A stretch of 64,000 nucleotides of DNA from Sphingobium sp. SYK-6 (GTDB lineage: Bacteria > Pseudomonadota > Alphaproteobacteria > Sphingomonadales > Sphingomonadaceae): positions 3,318,501 to 3,382,500 of the forward strand of contig NC_015976.1 in the NCBI RefSeq assembly GCF_000283515.1, written 5' to 3'. A program made the translations under genes and the position numbers. The notes under the pieces are model-generated. The model saw nothing but the letters and a program-made list of their open reading frames with translations, did no database searches and was not told the DNA's origin. This document shows positions 53,594-62,889 of the stretch, one piece after another (within the stretch, counting starts at the first letter, position 1; each line of letters starts with the position of its first letter).

Positions 53594-56452
53594 TTAGAAC
53601 CTGGCCCTGACGCCTGCCGCATAACGCCGCCCCAGCACATCATAGTAGGGGGACGTCGCCGTTTGCGGGGCAGCCACGCCATTGGTCGTCACCGGCGGAT
53701 CATTGTCGAACAGATTGTCGACCTTGAGAAACACTGCAAAAACATCGTTCAGATCGTAGTCGGCACTGGTGTTCACATAAAAGCGGCCACCCACCCGATT
53801 ATCGTTGATGTCGATGCCTTCGACGAAGGTCGCGTCACGCTTACCACCCTGCACCCAGCGAAGCTGCGTGTTGAGCGTGAGCGGACCGTCCCGGTAGATG
53901 GTATTGAGGTTGACGCGCCAATGTGGAGCGCCGCCTCCTTGCACCTGCCCCGCGCGATCGATTGTGACCCCGCTGGACGTTGTCGCCAGCTTGCCCACAT
54001 AGGTGCCGAGCAGCCGGAAGCTGATATTGCCGTTCCAGTTCTCCGAGATATTGGTGAGACCGGTGCGGTATGCGACCTCAATGTCGAGGCCCTGCGTTTT
54101 CACCTCGTCGGCATTGAAACGGACCGCCGCCACCGAGGTAATGGCATTGCTTACCGGATCGCGCGTGACGCCGCTGCAGAGATTGGTCTGTTTAAGGATG
54201 TAGCATCCATCAACCACCTGCTGAGCCGCCAGCAGCGAGATCGCGCCACTGATCGAGATATCATAATAATCGATGGAAAGCTGCAGCCCCGGAAGGAAGC
54301 CTGGCGACAGCACGACACCCGCCGTCCAGCTGTCTGCCTTTTCCGGAACGAGATCGGGATTACCCCCCGAAGACCAGTTGGTGGAAATATTCTGATTGGT
54401 GAGCGGATCGATGATCTGCCCGGGGTTCGATCCTTGCGACTGGAAAAGCTCGTTGATATTTGGCGCCCGGATATCGCGCGACCGCGTCGCCCGCACTCGA
54501 ACGGCGTCGTTGAGAACATAATTGAGACCGATCTTCCAGGTCGTGACCCCACCACTGATCGTATAGTCGGTGTAGCGCAGCGCAGCATTAAGATCGAGGC
54601 TTCTGGCGAACGGCAGATCGGCAAGCAGGGGCACGAGCGTTTCCACATAACCTTCGCGAACCGACTGAGCCCCGGACAAGGGCTGGGGATTGAGGACACG
54701 CCAGTCTCGCGCCGCCGAGGTCGCATCCACGGTTCCCTCTGTCGCGTCTCGCCGATATTCACCGCCAAAAGCGAGATGGACGTCGCCCGCCCAGTTCTTG
54801 AGCAAGGTTCCCTCGATATTGAAGGCAGCGTCGTGCTGCGTTTGGGTCTGCAGCAACTGCATGGTGCCAGTGATATAGTCGACAGCCGATTGCGAGATCG
54901 AATTCGGCCCGAACACATTCGCAGGCACGCAACCATTATTGGGGTTGGTCAGGGTCGATCGACACTTGATCGTGCCGGTGGCCGGATCGAGCACCGCATC
55001 GATGGCTGCGAGCCAGCGTGACTGGATGCGGTTATTGAAGATTCGATAATTATATTTGTTGTCAGCATACTGATAATAGGCGCTCCAGCGCCAGTTGCTG
55101 CCGATACTGCCTTCAACGCCCGCCGCGTAGCGTTTCACATCGTAAATGGAATCGGCAATGTTGAATCCCTGCTCCAGTGTCGCGCGTCCAAACCGGAAAC
55201 TGGTAATATTGTTGTCGATCATCGCTTGTCGGATGGAGGCCGGCAGAAACGCATTGTCGCGCTGGATCGTAAGAGACCCGCTATCATAGTTGGGCGTGAT
55301 ATCCGTCCTTTGGTGCGACCGCGAATAAAGGCCTTCAACCCAGAGCTTGACCGTGTCAGTCAAGTCATAGTCCGCCCGGCCATAAAGGGATCTGCGATCG
55401 ATATCCGGGGTCAAATTTCCGGTCGGCGAGAAGGTCGATCCATCTCCCCCGACCATGAACACCGCACCGACATACTGACCATAATTGAACGGAATCGGCG
55501 TCCCCCCGGGGCCGAACTGGGTCCCGCGCAGCGGCCCCGCCACGATGACGCCGCCATAGCTCATCTGGGAATGGCGCGTGTTGGGGGTGAGGATCAGACG
55601 TGGCTGCCCGTTGTTGGAGCCGGCGACATACAAGGGATTCGCAAACTGAGCCCACTCGTGTTGCCCCCATTTGCGCGATGATTGGTCGTTCACTCCGTCG
55701 CTGTAAAAGACGCTCCCGGCCAGCACGAAATGCCCTCGCCCTCCGTCGAAATCATCTCCCCAGGTCAACGAGCTGACGCGCTCGAAGCTGTCGCCGCGGC
55801 TTGTCAGGCCAAGCTGGCCATAGGCTTCGACGCCCTGAAAATCCTTCTTCAGAAACAGATTGACTGCACCGGCAACAGCGTCCGATCCATATGCCGCCGA
55901 TGCACCACCTGTCACGATCTCGACGCGCTGGATAAGCGACACCGGCAGAATGTTAACGTCCGTTGTCCCTTCCGGACTGGTCGGGGCCATGCGCCGGCCA
56001 TCGACGAGCAACAAGGTCCGCTGAGCGCCAAGGCCGCGCAGGTTGAAGGTGCTGCCGCCAGGCGGCGAGGAAACCATCTGCGTTGCCTGATTCGGGATCA
56101 GCGCCGGAATATCTTCCTGAAGCTGCTGCACGCTGTACTTGCCGGTCAGGGCCAACTGCTCTGACGAGACGGCCGTCACGGGTGTGGGCGAGGAGAAGCC
56201 GGTTATCCGGGATCCCGTAATGACGAGATCCTGATTCGACGCTGCGCCATTGTCGCTGGCCTCAGCAACTTCGATGCCCTCCCCTTGCTGCTCGGCAGAG
56301 CCGGCCTGTGCGTGCGCGTTCCCGGCAAATCCCATCAGGCAAGCGACAACCAGCCCCAGCCGACTGGCGGAAGTGCGCCATCCGACGCTGTGCGCGGTAA
56401 AGGGTAACTGTGGCGCCATGCGGGCAGCAGCAGGATCGAGTCTCAGGATCAA
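53594..56452 (-). CDS. TonB-dependent receptor of NTF2 cluster
   Basis: The 952-residue product starts at TTG 56452, since GGGGAGGA lies at perfect spacing while the in-frame ATG at 56419 has none. It has a long signal peptide (cut near AHAQ), a TonB-box-like DLVITGSRI, a plug with GGSTFNLRGLGAQRTLLLVDG (in part: FNLRGLGAQRTL) and a barrel ending in YAAGVRARF. It belongs to the larger receptor class common in sphingomonads. Its place beside the NTF2 and GST genes suggests uptake of the same substrate. Confidence 0.93.
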   Translation of the reverse strand: MILRLDPAAARMAPQLPFTAHSVGWRTSASRLGLVVACLMGFAGNAHAQAGSAEQQGEGIEVAEASDNGAASNQDLVITGSRITGFSSPTPVTAVSSEQLALTGKYSVQQLQEDIPALIPNQATQMVSSPPGGSTFNLRGLGAQRTLLLVDGRRMAPTSPEGTTDVNILPVSLIQRVEIVTGGASAAYGSDAVAGAVNLFLKKDFQGVEAYGQLGLTSRGDSFERVSSLTWGDDFDGGRGHFVLAGSVFYSDGVNDQSSRKWGQHEWAQFANPLYVAGSNNGQPRLILTPNTRHSQMSYGGVIVAGPLRGTQFGPGGTPIPFNYGQYVGAVFMVGGDGSTFSPTGNLTPDIDRRSLYGRADYDLTDTVKLWVEGLYSRSHQRTDITPNYDSGSLTIQRDNAFLPASIRQAMIDNNITSFRFGRATLEQGFNIADSIYDVKRYAAGVEGSIGSNWRWSAYYQYADNKYNYRIFNNRIQSRWLAAIDAVLDPATGTIKCRSTLTNPNNGCVPANVFGPNSISQSAVDYITGTMQLLQTQTQHDAAFNIEGTLLKNWAGDVHLAFGGEYRRDATEGTVDATSAARDWRVLNPQPLSGAQSVREGYVETLVPLLADLPFARSLDLNAALRYTDYTISGGVTTWKIGLNYVLNDAVRVRATRSRDIRAPNINELFQSQGSNPGQIIDPLTNQNISTNWSSGGNPDLVPEKADSWTAGVVLSPGFLPGLQLSIDYYDISISGAISLLAAQQVVDGCYILKQTNLCSGVTRDPVSNAITSVAAVRFNADEVKTQGLDIEVAYRTGLTNISENWNGNISFRLLGTYVGKLATTSSGVTIDRAGQVQGGGAPHWRVNLNTIYRDGPLTLNTQLRWVQGGKRDATFVEGIDINDNRVGGRFYVNTSADYDLNDVFAVFLKVDNLFDNDPPVTTNGVAAPQTATSPYYDVLGRRYAAGVRARF

Positions 56453-56495
56453 TTTATCCTCCCCAGAAATACGAGCACTCTTCGGTGTCTATAGG

Positions 56496-56549
56496 CCTAT
56501 AAGTCATGTTTATGTCCTTTGTCAAAAGGTCAATAATATGACTTTTATG
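56496..56549. promoter_or_regulatory. large imperfect palindrome before TonB receptor
   Basis: Two 22-bp arms, 56496-56517 and 56528-56549 (inverted), match at 16 of 22 positions, sharing AAGTCAT in the middle and TG-CC at the end, around a spacer TTTGTCAAAA. It lies 44-97 bp upstream of the receptor start. It could be an operator for a dimeric regulator such as the GntR protein nearby, or a transcription-termination hairpin of the upstream gene; the AT-rich nature favours the operator. Confidence 0.5.
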
Positions 56550-56558
56550 GCGTGGCGT

Positions 56559-58538
56559 TTAGAGCGCTTTTTCCGGACAGCGTCTCATAGGGGACGCCGG
56601 CAGGCGCCCGGAGACGGGATTGGCATAGTGAAAGCAAATCGGGCTGACGCTCGGAAAGACCGCATAGCCGTCTTCCTTCAACGGAAAATCCGGTGGGAAA
56701 TCGCGCAAGAGCTTGTCGGGAGGCGGAGCCGCACGACGGCCGAAGTCGGTCGGGACGCGGGCCCAGCCTTCGGCATAGCCAGGCGACCGCCAGAGATGCC
56801 GGATGAGAACTTCGCTGAACCGCCAGGTGCCGTCTTCGATGCGCGCGCTGTCCTCATACAGGCCTGCCGTCAGGGAGCCCGGACGGGAATGATTACTATT
56901 GAACTGAAGGAGACGTGCGCGCAGCCTGGCGGACGTCCCATCTGCATTGCTGTGAATCACGGGCTGAACCCGCAGATGCATCGGAACTGAACCGCGCGGC
57001 CGTCGAAGCGGGCCGTAGCGTGCTTCCTGCATGGCCCCAATCCGTTCCGGTCCGATATAATATCCTGCGGCGGGCGAGAGGCGCACGCCATCGGCGGTGA
57101 ACAGGTCTGCCATGTCGGCCCATTGGAAATCGTCGATCCAGTTCCCCAGCGCGCCTGAGATATTCTCGACCGCGTCGTAGCCGATGGCTCGGGCGAGGTC
57201 GCGACGGGGGTCGATCGCCGAAGCGTCAGCCTGAGGCGCCGCCGCCATCCCCTCCGCGGGATCTTCAACCGATCGTGACCCGGCTGGATAAGCGATGGGC
57301 GCTGCCGTCACGGGGTGGCGGTAATGGAATGCGGGTATATCTGACGGGCCGGAGGCAGGAGAGGTCCGATCTGGCGCAAAGGCCGGACCGACCTGGGGTT
57401 CCGGCAACCAGCTCCTGGACCAGCCCTGAAAATAGTCGGTGCGCATCTGGGGGAAGATACGCATGGCCGCAATCCGCCATTTTCCTTCGCGGCGGACATA
57501 TCTGTTTTCGAACGTGGCAACGGTCCAATAGGCATCGGCTCCGTTCTTGCCCAACATGCCGAATTCCAGGCCGCGGGCGCGTGCTTCGTTGCCGCCGGGC
57601 GAGATCGTGACGATCATGTTGAGTTGCAAACGATCGTTGACCTCTCCCTCGCGCAGGCCTGGAGGGCCATCGCGCTCCAGGCCGCGACGGATGCTGGCTG
57701 GTCCGTCCCAAGCGCCGACGCCGGCAATCTCGACGGAGGCGTCATTCTCAAACAGATCGGCAACATCGTCCCACATCTTGCGGTCGACATAATAGCCATA
57801 GGCATTTTGAAGATTGCGCACGTCGTCCTCGGCATTGAGCGCGCTGATGCGCCTTGCCAGCGTTGCCTTGTCGGGCACTGCGCTGCGGCGCTTCGCCGCT
57901 GATGCATCCCCCCGCGGGATCGGCGCGCCGGCCTGCTCGGGCGTGTAATGATAGGGAACAATCCCCAAGTCTTCGGTGACGTTCGTCCAGCCCCGATCAT
58001 AGGGTCCGGCAAACTGCGGGAAGTAGTGAAGCGTGGCGATGCGCCAGACACCGTTCTGCCGCACATATTCATTTTCCATGATGCCGCCGGCCCATTCGGC
58101 ACTTCCGCCGCGGCGGCCCCACATGGTGACGACGTGCCAACGCCCTCTGGCATGGTTGCCGTCCGGCGCCATCGTGACCACCGGCGTCATCGCCAGCTCG
58201 ACACTGAGCGCTCCCTCGGCCGGCCCCGTCGCGGCATCCCCGAGGCGCGCCGTCAGATGAGCCCTTATCGCGGCGCGCCCCGTCACCGTCTCTTCGCCGA
58301 AGATCGCTTTTGCATCCTTGGCGTAGAGCTGCACCGCGTCATCCCAGAGACGATACTGGATGAACTGTGCATGGGCGGTCTGGAGGCGTTTGACCGCCCG
58401 CAGCGACTCTGCCTGATCGAGGTCGTGGGCGAGCTGTCGGGCTTCGCTGGTATTGGCAGGCGTCCGAGTCGAGCCTGGTGCACCAAGTCCGAATAGGACG
58501 GCCAGAGCGGTAGCCACCGGCAGCATCTTGTGGATCAT
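56559..58538 (-). CDS. secreted three-domain NTF2/SnoaL-like protein
   Basis: The 659-residue product starts at ATG 58538 (AAGGA upstream) with a signal peptide. It has three NTF2/SnoaL-like domains: near residues 40-190 (RLWDDAVQLYAKDA), 215-370 (RKMWDDVADLFENDA) and 440-620 (DFQWADMADLFTADG). Each has the family's paired Asp/Trp near the first helix. A PYHY or FHYRHP motif follows domains 1 and 2 and FHYANPVSGR ends the protein with a Cys. NTF2-fold enzymes include cyclases, dehydratases and lyases. Fusion of three is rare. Function is unknown. Confidence 0.82.
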   Translation of the reverse strand: MIHKMLPVATALAVLFGLGAPGSTRTPANTSEARQLAHDLDQAESLRAVKRLQTAHAQFIQYRLWDDAVQLYAKDAKAIFGEETVTGRAAIRAHLTARLGDAATGPAEGALSVELAMTPVVTMAPDGNHARGRWHVVTMWGRRGGSAEWAGGIMENEYVRQNGVWRIATLHYFPQFAGPYDRGWTNVTEDLGIVPYHYTPEQAGAPIPRGDASAAKRRSAVPDKATLARRISALNAEDDVRNLQNAYGYYVDRKMWDDVADLFENDASVEIAGVGAWDGPASIRRGLERDGPPGLREGEVNDRLQLNMIVTISPGGNEARARGLEFGMLGKNGADAYWTVATFENRYVRREGKWRIAAMRIFPQMRTDYFQGWSRSWLPEPQVGPAFAPDRTSPASGPSDIPAFHYRHPVTAAPIAYPAGSRSVEDPAEGMAAAPQADASAIDPRRDLARAIGYDAVENISGALGNWIDDFQWADMADLFTADGVRLSPAAGYYIGPERIGAMQEARYGPLRRPRGSVPMHLRVQPVIHSNADGTSARLRARLLQFNSNHSRPGSLTAGLYEDSARIEDGTWRFSEVLIRHLWRSPGYAEGWARVPTDFGRRAAPPPDKLLRDFPPDFPLKEDGYAVFPSVSPICFHYANPVSGRLPASPMRRCPEKAL

Positions 58539-58560
58539 GCATAGTTCCTTGTTCGGCAAT

Positions 58561-59352
58561 TTAGCGTGCGAGCGCAGATTCACATGTCCGCAGGTCGGGG
58601 CAGTAATGGGATGGCACGCGTCCGCTGACCGGGTTCCGATAATGGAACCACATGGGCTTCACCTCCGGATAGTGGACGAATGCCGGCCCCGGCGTGAATG
58701 CCCCCTCACGTACCGGCATCGCGGTCAGCGGGACATCAGGCGGCATTTGGTCGAGCATCTGCTGCATCATGGGCGGCGTCGTCAGCCGCCTCTTTTCGGT
58801 TATTGGCGCCACCCGTGCCCAGCCACCCTTCCAGCCATTGGACACGAAATAAGGTTCATCGATCGCGACGACCGAGAGCTTCCAGATTCCATCTTCAAGG
58901 ACCGCCGCATCATTGGGATACATGCCGTTCTTGACGGATCCCGCCTCGCCCCAATTGCTCGTGATATGAAAGAGGCGAGTGCGCAGATAGGCGGACTGTG
59001 CGTCGTCGGACACAGTGATGACAGGCTGCTCACGCAGATGGATACGGACGGAGCGGCGCGGCGAGGGCATGACTGACACTTGCAGGGTTTCAGCCGCACG
59101 GATGCGCGCGGGCCCGGCATAGAAGCCGACGAGGTATTTTTGCCGCCATCCGTCGACGGAGAACAGGCTGCTTTGAGAATCCCACTGGGCGTCGTCGATC
59201 CAGTTACCAAATGCGTTCGAGATATTCTCCACCGCTTCATAAGCGATCGAACGATCGAGTTGCCGCCGTAACGCGCTGATGTCATCCCCGGCATTTGCCA
59301 GGGTGGCGCTATTCAGAAGCGCCATGGCGCATATGAAGTTCAGGCACTTCAC
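58561..59352 (-). CDS. secreted single-domain NTF2-like protein
   Basis: The 263-residue protein is a paralog of the last domain of its downstream neighbour: AYEAVENISNAFGNWIDDAQW matches YDAVENISGALGNWIDDFQW (each given in part), and both end with WFHYRNPVSGR- or CFHYANPVSGR-type motifs. It has a signal peptide (cut near ANA). It starts at GTG 59352, overlapping the ABC-binding-protein stop as GTGA, so the two are coupled. Three cysteines near the end may form disulfides. Confidence 0.82.
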   Translation of the reverse strand: MKCLNFICAMALLNSATLANAGDDISALRRQLDRSIAYEAVENISNAFGNWIDDAQWDSQSSLFSVDGWRQKYLVGFYAGPARIRAAETLQVSVMPSPRRSVRIHLREQPVITVSDDAQSAYLRTRLFHITSNWGEAGSVKNGMYPNDAAVLEDGIWKLSVVAIDEPYFVSNGWKGGWARVAPITEKRRLTTPPMMQQMLDQMPPDVPLTAMPVREGAFTPGPAFVHYPEVKPMWFHYRNPVSGRVPSHYCPDLRTCESALAR

Positions 59353-60326
59353 GGCAGCACCCGCTGCGCCTCGCCGAGGAGGTCTACCGGAACAGTCAGT
59401 CCGAGCGCACGCGCCGCCGCGAGATTGAGCGTCATCGCGGCCGGCGGGCGGCGAACGGCCATGCTTCCTGGCGACTGCCCCTTGAGGATCGCATCCACAA
59501 CAATGGCCTGTTCGAACCAGATACGGTTAAAATCCGGGCCGAACGCGGCCACACCGCCCCCTTGCAGGACCGTCTCGACAAGTGACGCCGTGGGCAGGCC
59601 GTTGGCGAGAGCGAGCCCGCCGATCTTGCGGCCATTCATGCTGAACAGGGAGTGCGGTCCGACGACCATTGCCTGCATGCCGTCCGCCTTCATCTCTCGC
59701 ACCGCGCCTTCAAAGGCGTCGACGCTGCGCGCTTCATAGGGCCGGACCTCGATGCCGCTTTTGGCCCCCTCTGTCTGAAGCGCCCGCAGAGCGCCGGGGG
59801 CCGGGGCGTATGTTGGATTGTACAGCATGCCCACGCGCTTCAGCCCGGGCACCAGGCGGCTGAGCAAATCCAGTTCCCGCCTTTGGGTGTCGGCCGCGTC
59901 GGCAGTCCCGGAAAAGTCGCCGCCCGGCTGATCGAAACTGCCGGCGACACCAGCGCCTACAGGATCCAGCGACCAGAAGACGACAGGAACGGCCGACTTT
60001 ACCAACCTCTTTGCAACCGCAAGCGCCTGAGTGGATGTTGTATCGCCGGCGATGATAAGACGTGGCTTCAAAGCGACCAATTCGGCGGCTGCGCTCTCAA
60101 GGGCGTGATGATCGCGATTGGCGGCGCGGCGCACCCATATGATCGAGTCTGCATCGCGGCCCTGCGCGCCCAGTCCGGCCTTCAACCGTCCGAACAGCGC
60201 CGATTCGGGGCCCAGGTCAACGTTGTTGGTGAGAATCGCGATTGTCAGCTCGTTTGCCGCTTGCACTTGGGCAGCCAAGAAGGTGACCATGAGTGCGAAC
60301 AGGCATTTCAGGCCCCAACTCGACAT
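59349..60326 (-). CDS. orphan ABC transporter substrate-binding protein
   Basis: The 325-residue protein has a signal peptide (cut after VQA) and the ABC_sub_bind (PF04392/TrpX-like) pattern: two Rossmann-like lobes, with KPRLIIAGDTTST and AVPVVFWSLDPVGAG in the first and RVGMLYNPT in the second. No permease or ATPase gene is in the window. It is coupled to the NTF2-like gene. It may present a substrate to the NTF2 proteins, or partner with transporters encoded elsewhere. AGGAGGGG lies before ATG 60326. Confidence 0.86.
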   Translation of the reverse strand: MSSWGLKCLFALMVTFLAAQVQAANELTIAILTNNVDLGPESALFGRLKAGLGAQGRDADSIIWVRRAANRDHHALESAAAELVALKPRLIIAGDTTSTQALAVAKRLVKSAVPVVFWSLDPVGAGVAGSFDQPGGDFSGTADAADTQRRELDLLSRLVPGLKRVGMLYNPTYAPAPGALRALQTEGAKSGIEVRPYEARSVDAFEGAVREMKADGMQAMVVGPHSLFSMNGRKIGGLALANGLPTASLVETVLQGGGVAAFGPDFNRIWFEQAIVVDAILKGQSPGSMAVRRPPAAMTLNLAAARALGLTVPVDLLGEAQRVLP

Positions 60327-60351
60327 CTGCCCCTCCTTTATCCTATAAACC

Positions 60352-60429
60352 AGTCTTACGGTTTTTATGTCGTGTCAGCAAGGCTGTTTCTCCCGATGAG
60401 CAGCTTGACTCATTAAAAGCCATAAGACT
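60352..60429. promoter_or_regulatory. inverted repeat in divergent promoter region
   Basis: AGTCTTACGGTTTTTA at 60352-60367 and, inverted, AGTCTTATGGCTTTTA at 60414-60429 agree at 14 of 16 positions. They lie between the divergent ABC-binding-protein and MFS genes. The core TTATGG also occurs in the palindrome upstream of the TonB receptor at 56541-56550. It is a good candidate operator for a shared regulator. Confidence 0.45.
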
Positions 60430-60477
60430 ATCCTTTTATCACATCATGCGTGCTGCATCGCGGCTTAGGAGAGGGTT

Positions 60478-61833
60478 TTGACGAACGATGCGATCACGCC
60501 GAGAGACGCCTCCGGCTCGCAAGCGCCTTCGGCACGAACGCACCTCGTAGAGCCGGAGAACGATCTCCTGTATCGACGGGTGCTGTGGCGGATCATGCCT
60601 CTTCTCGTCATCTGCTACATCGTCGCATTCATCGATCGCTCGAATGTCGGGATTGCCAAGATCCAGTTCATGGGCGACCTCGGCTTCACCAACGCGCAAT
60701 ACGGATTCGGCGCGGGCATCTTTTATCTCGGCTATGTTCTGCTGGAGATTCCGAGCAATCAGTGGCTCGCAAAGATCGGCGCACGCATCACGATCCTGCG
60801 GATCATGATCTTCTGGGGAATCTGCTGCACGCTGATGGCGTGGATGTCCACCGCGCCTCATTTCTACGCGTTGCGCTTCTTGCTGGGCGCCGCCGAGGCT
60901 GGATTCTTCCCTGGCGTCCTGCTGTATCTCACTTTCTGGATCCCGGCGCGTCGGCGCGCACGGTTCAACGCCATCTTTCTGGCGGCCATTCCTGTGGCCG
61001 GGATGCTGGGAGGTCCGCTTGCCGGGCTCATCATGAGCGGAATGGATGGCGTTTGGGGATGGCGCGGCTGGCAATGGCTGTTCGTGCTCGAGGGTCTGCC
61101 AGCAATCCTTCTCGGGCTGGTCGCCTATGCGGTGCTCGACGACAAGCCATCCGACTGTCGCTGGCTTGCCGAGCATGAGCGTGCACAGATCATGGCTGAT
61201 GCCTCGGCCGATGCGCGAAAGCTCGGAGACGGCGCCCATGCCACCTTTGGCGCAGTGCTGGCTGATCCGGCCTTCTATGCGCTTGGACTGCTCGGTTTTG
61301 GTATCATGGTGAGCACGGGCGGCATTTTCTTCTGGCTGCCCACGATCATCGACAAGAGCGGTGTTGAGAATTTGCGCGATGTCGGATTGCTCTCGGCGCT
61401 GCCCTTCATCATCGCTGTCTTTTTCCAGTATTTCATCGCGCGCAGGTCGGACCGACTGCAGGAACGGCGCTGGCACACGTTGATCCCGGCGCTTGTCGGT
61501 GCCGTGGGGTGGTCACTCCTCCCTTTCGTCGCCCAGAATACCAGCCTGGCATTGATCGCGCTGGCGGTCGCGACAAGTGGCACATTCTCGGCGATGGGAC
61601 CTTTCTGGTCATTGCCTTCGACCATGCTGTCGGGGCCGGCAATGGCTGGCGGGATCGCGCTCGTCACGACGCTTGCCGGTCTTGGCAACTTCCTCAGTCC
61701 CATCCTCGTTGGCTGGCTGGTTGATAGAACCGGTTCGCTGGCAGCAGGACAATTCTACTTCGCCGGATTGCTGGCGCTTGGTACGGCGGGCATCCTGGTC
61801 AGCCAGCGCAGATTTTCATCGGGGACCGATTGA
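60478..61833 (+). CDS. MFS transporter, ACS family
   Basis: The 451-residue transporter has twelve membrane segments and the ACS-family pattern: IVAFIDRSNVGIAKIQ in TM1, NAQYGFGAGIFYLGYVLLEIPSN in part (FGAGIFYLGYVLLEIPSN) and GAAEAGFFPGVLLYL. This group imports organic anions such as tartrate, 4-hydroxyphenylacetate or galactonate. It starts at TTG 60478, with AGGAGAGG just upstream; no in-frame ATG is near. It would carry the product of periplasmic steps into the cytosol. Confidence 0.9.
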   Translation: MTNDAITPRDASGSQAPSARTHLVEPENDLLYRRVLWRIMPLLVICYIVAFIDRSNVGIAKIQFMGDLGFTNAQYGFGAGIFYLGYVLLEIPSNQWLAKIGARITILRIMIFWGICCTLMAWMSTAPHFYALRFLLGAAEAGFFPGVLLYLTFWIPARRRARFNAIFLAAIPVAGMLGGPLAGLIMSGMDGVWGWRGWQWLFVLEGLPAILLGLVAYAVLDDKPSDCRWLAEHERAQIMADASADARKLGDGAHATFGAVLADPAFYALGLLGFGIMVSTGGIFFWLPTIIDKSGVENLRDVGLLSALPFIIAVFFQYFIARRSDRLQERRWHTLIPALVGAVGWSLLPFVAQNTSLALIALAVATSGTFSAMGPFWSLPSTMLSGPAMAGGIALVTTLAGLGNFLSPILVGWLVDRTGSLAAGQFYFAGLLALGTAGILVSQRRFSSGTD

Positions 61834-61893
61834 GGAGCCGGATCGTCTTCCGGCCCGATCATCCCCCCCCCCTCGACCCTGGAGAAGAATGAC

Positions 61894-62670
61894 ATGCCAT
61901 TTGTCACCCATGACGGCGTCCGCTTGCACTGGAAACTGGAGGGCGCGTCCGGCAAACCGCCAATCGTCCTCCTCAACTCGATCGGGACCGATATGGGCAT
62001 GTGGGATCGCGCCATGCCTTTCTTGCTGGAGGATTTTCTCGTCCTTCGGATCGATGCGCGTGGACATGGAGCATCGGACGCATCGCCCAGTGACTATGAC
62101 CTTCTAAGCCTGGCGGGCGACGTGGTGGCGGTCATGGATGCGGCCGGCATCGAGCAGGCCGTGATCGCCGGCGTATCCCTTGGCGGAATGATCGCCATGG
62201 AACTGGCACTGGCGAGGCCAGAGCGTGTATCTGGCCTCGCCCTCATCTGCACGACCGCCACGACGCATGCTCAGATGTGGAGCGACCGGATTCAACGCGT
62301 GCGTACCGAGGGCATGGCCAGCATCGTTGAAACGGTGATGGGGCGTTTCCTCAGCCCCGAATTCATCGAGACGTCTCCGCAATATGCCGAAACGATCCGC
62401 AGATCCTTCCTTTCCACGCTCCCGGAGGGCTACGCGGGCTGTGGCGCCGCGATCCGGGACATGGCCCTCGTCGATCGCTTGGACGAGATCGGCGCACCTG
62501 CTTTGGTGGTCATCGGCACAAGGGATATTTCGACACCTCTCGCGGGAAATGGCGAACTGCTGCTCGCCAGGATCGCCGGCGCAAAGCTCGCCCAGGTTTC
62601 AGGAGCCCATATTTCTCCGATCGAAGCGCCTGAGGAAATCGCGAAGGTCCTGGCCGATCATTTCGGGTGA
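61894..62670 (+). CDS. alpha/beta hydrolase, enol-lactonase-like
   Basis: The 258-residue protein has an alpha/beta-hydrolase core: GWDRAMPFL-like WDRAMPFL, RIDARGHGASD, the nucleophile elbow GVSLGG (Ser about residue 96), the acid in GTRDISTP and His in GAHISPIEAP. It is closest in pattern to 3-oxoadipate enol-lactonase (PcaD), an enzyme of the beta-ketoadipate route, but other ester or C-C hydrolases fit as well. It follows the MFS gene by 60 nt and shares its terminator. Confidence 0.88.
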   Translation: MPFVTHDGVRLHWKLEGASGKPPIVLLNSIGTDMGMWDRAMPFLLEDFLVLRIDARGHGASDASPSDYDLLSLAGDVVAVMDAAGIEQAVIAGVSLGGMIAMELALARPERVSGLALICTTATTHAQMWSDRIQRVRTEGMASIVETVMGRFLSPEFIETSPQYAETIRRSFLSTLPEGYAGCGAAIRDMALVDRLDEIGAPALVVIGTRDISTPLAGNGELLLARIAGAKLAQVSGAHISPIEAPEEIAKVLADHFG

Positions 62671-62697
62671 CCTGGCCTAACGATAACGCAGCAGCGC

Positions 62698-62719
62698 GCA
62701 CCCGGCGCGGGTGCCTTTT
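62698..62719 (+). terminator. terminator after MFS-hydrolase genes
   Basis: A GCACCC / GGGTGC stem with a GGCGC loop is followed by CTTTTA. It lies about 30 nt after the hydrolase stop. Confidence 0.75.
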
Positions 62720-62852
62720 ATCTCGTTCTGACGACAGGCTGCCAAAGCGCGGCCCGACGGCCGGATGGCTGAGCGGCTGCATGTTGCCCGTGTCAGGCTT
62801 GCCTGGAGAAAAATCAAATCCGCTTGCCCTCGGTGAATAACCATATTATCAG

Positions 62853-62874
62853 TTACCGGAATTTTTTTCGGTAA
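62853..62874. promoter_or_regulatory. TTACCG / CGGTAA inverted repeat before HD-domain gene
   Basis: Perfect 6-bp arms with a 10-nt AT-rich loop (gaattttttt) lie 16-37 nt before the ATG of the HD-domain gene. The position fits an operator or a 5' hairpin affecting translation. It contains no ribosome site itself. Confidence 0.4.
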
Positions 62875-62889
62875 TAGGATTGAGCGAGC

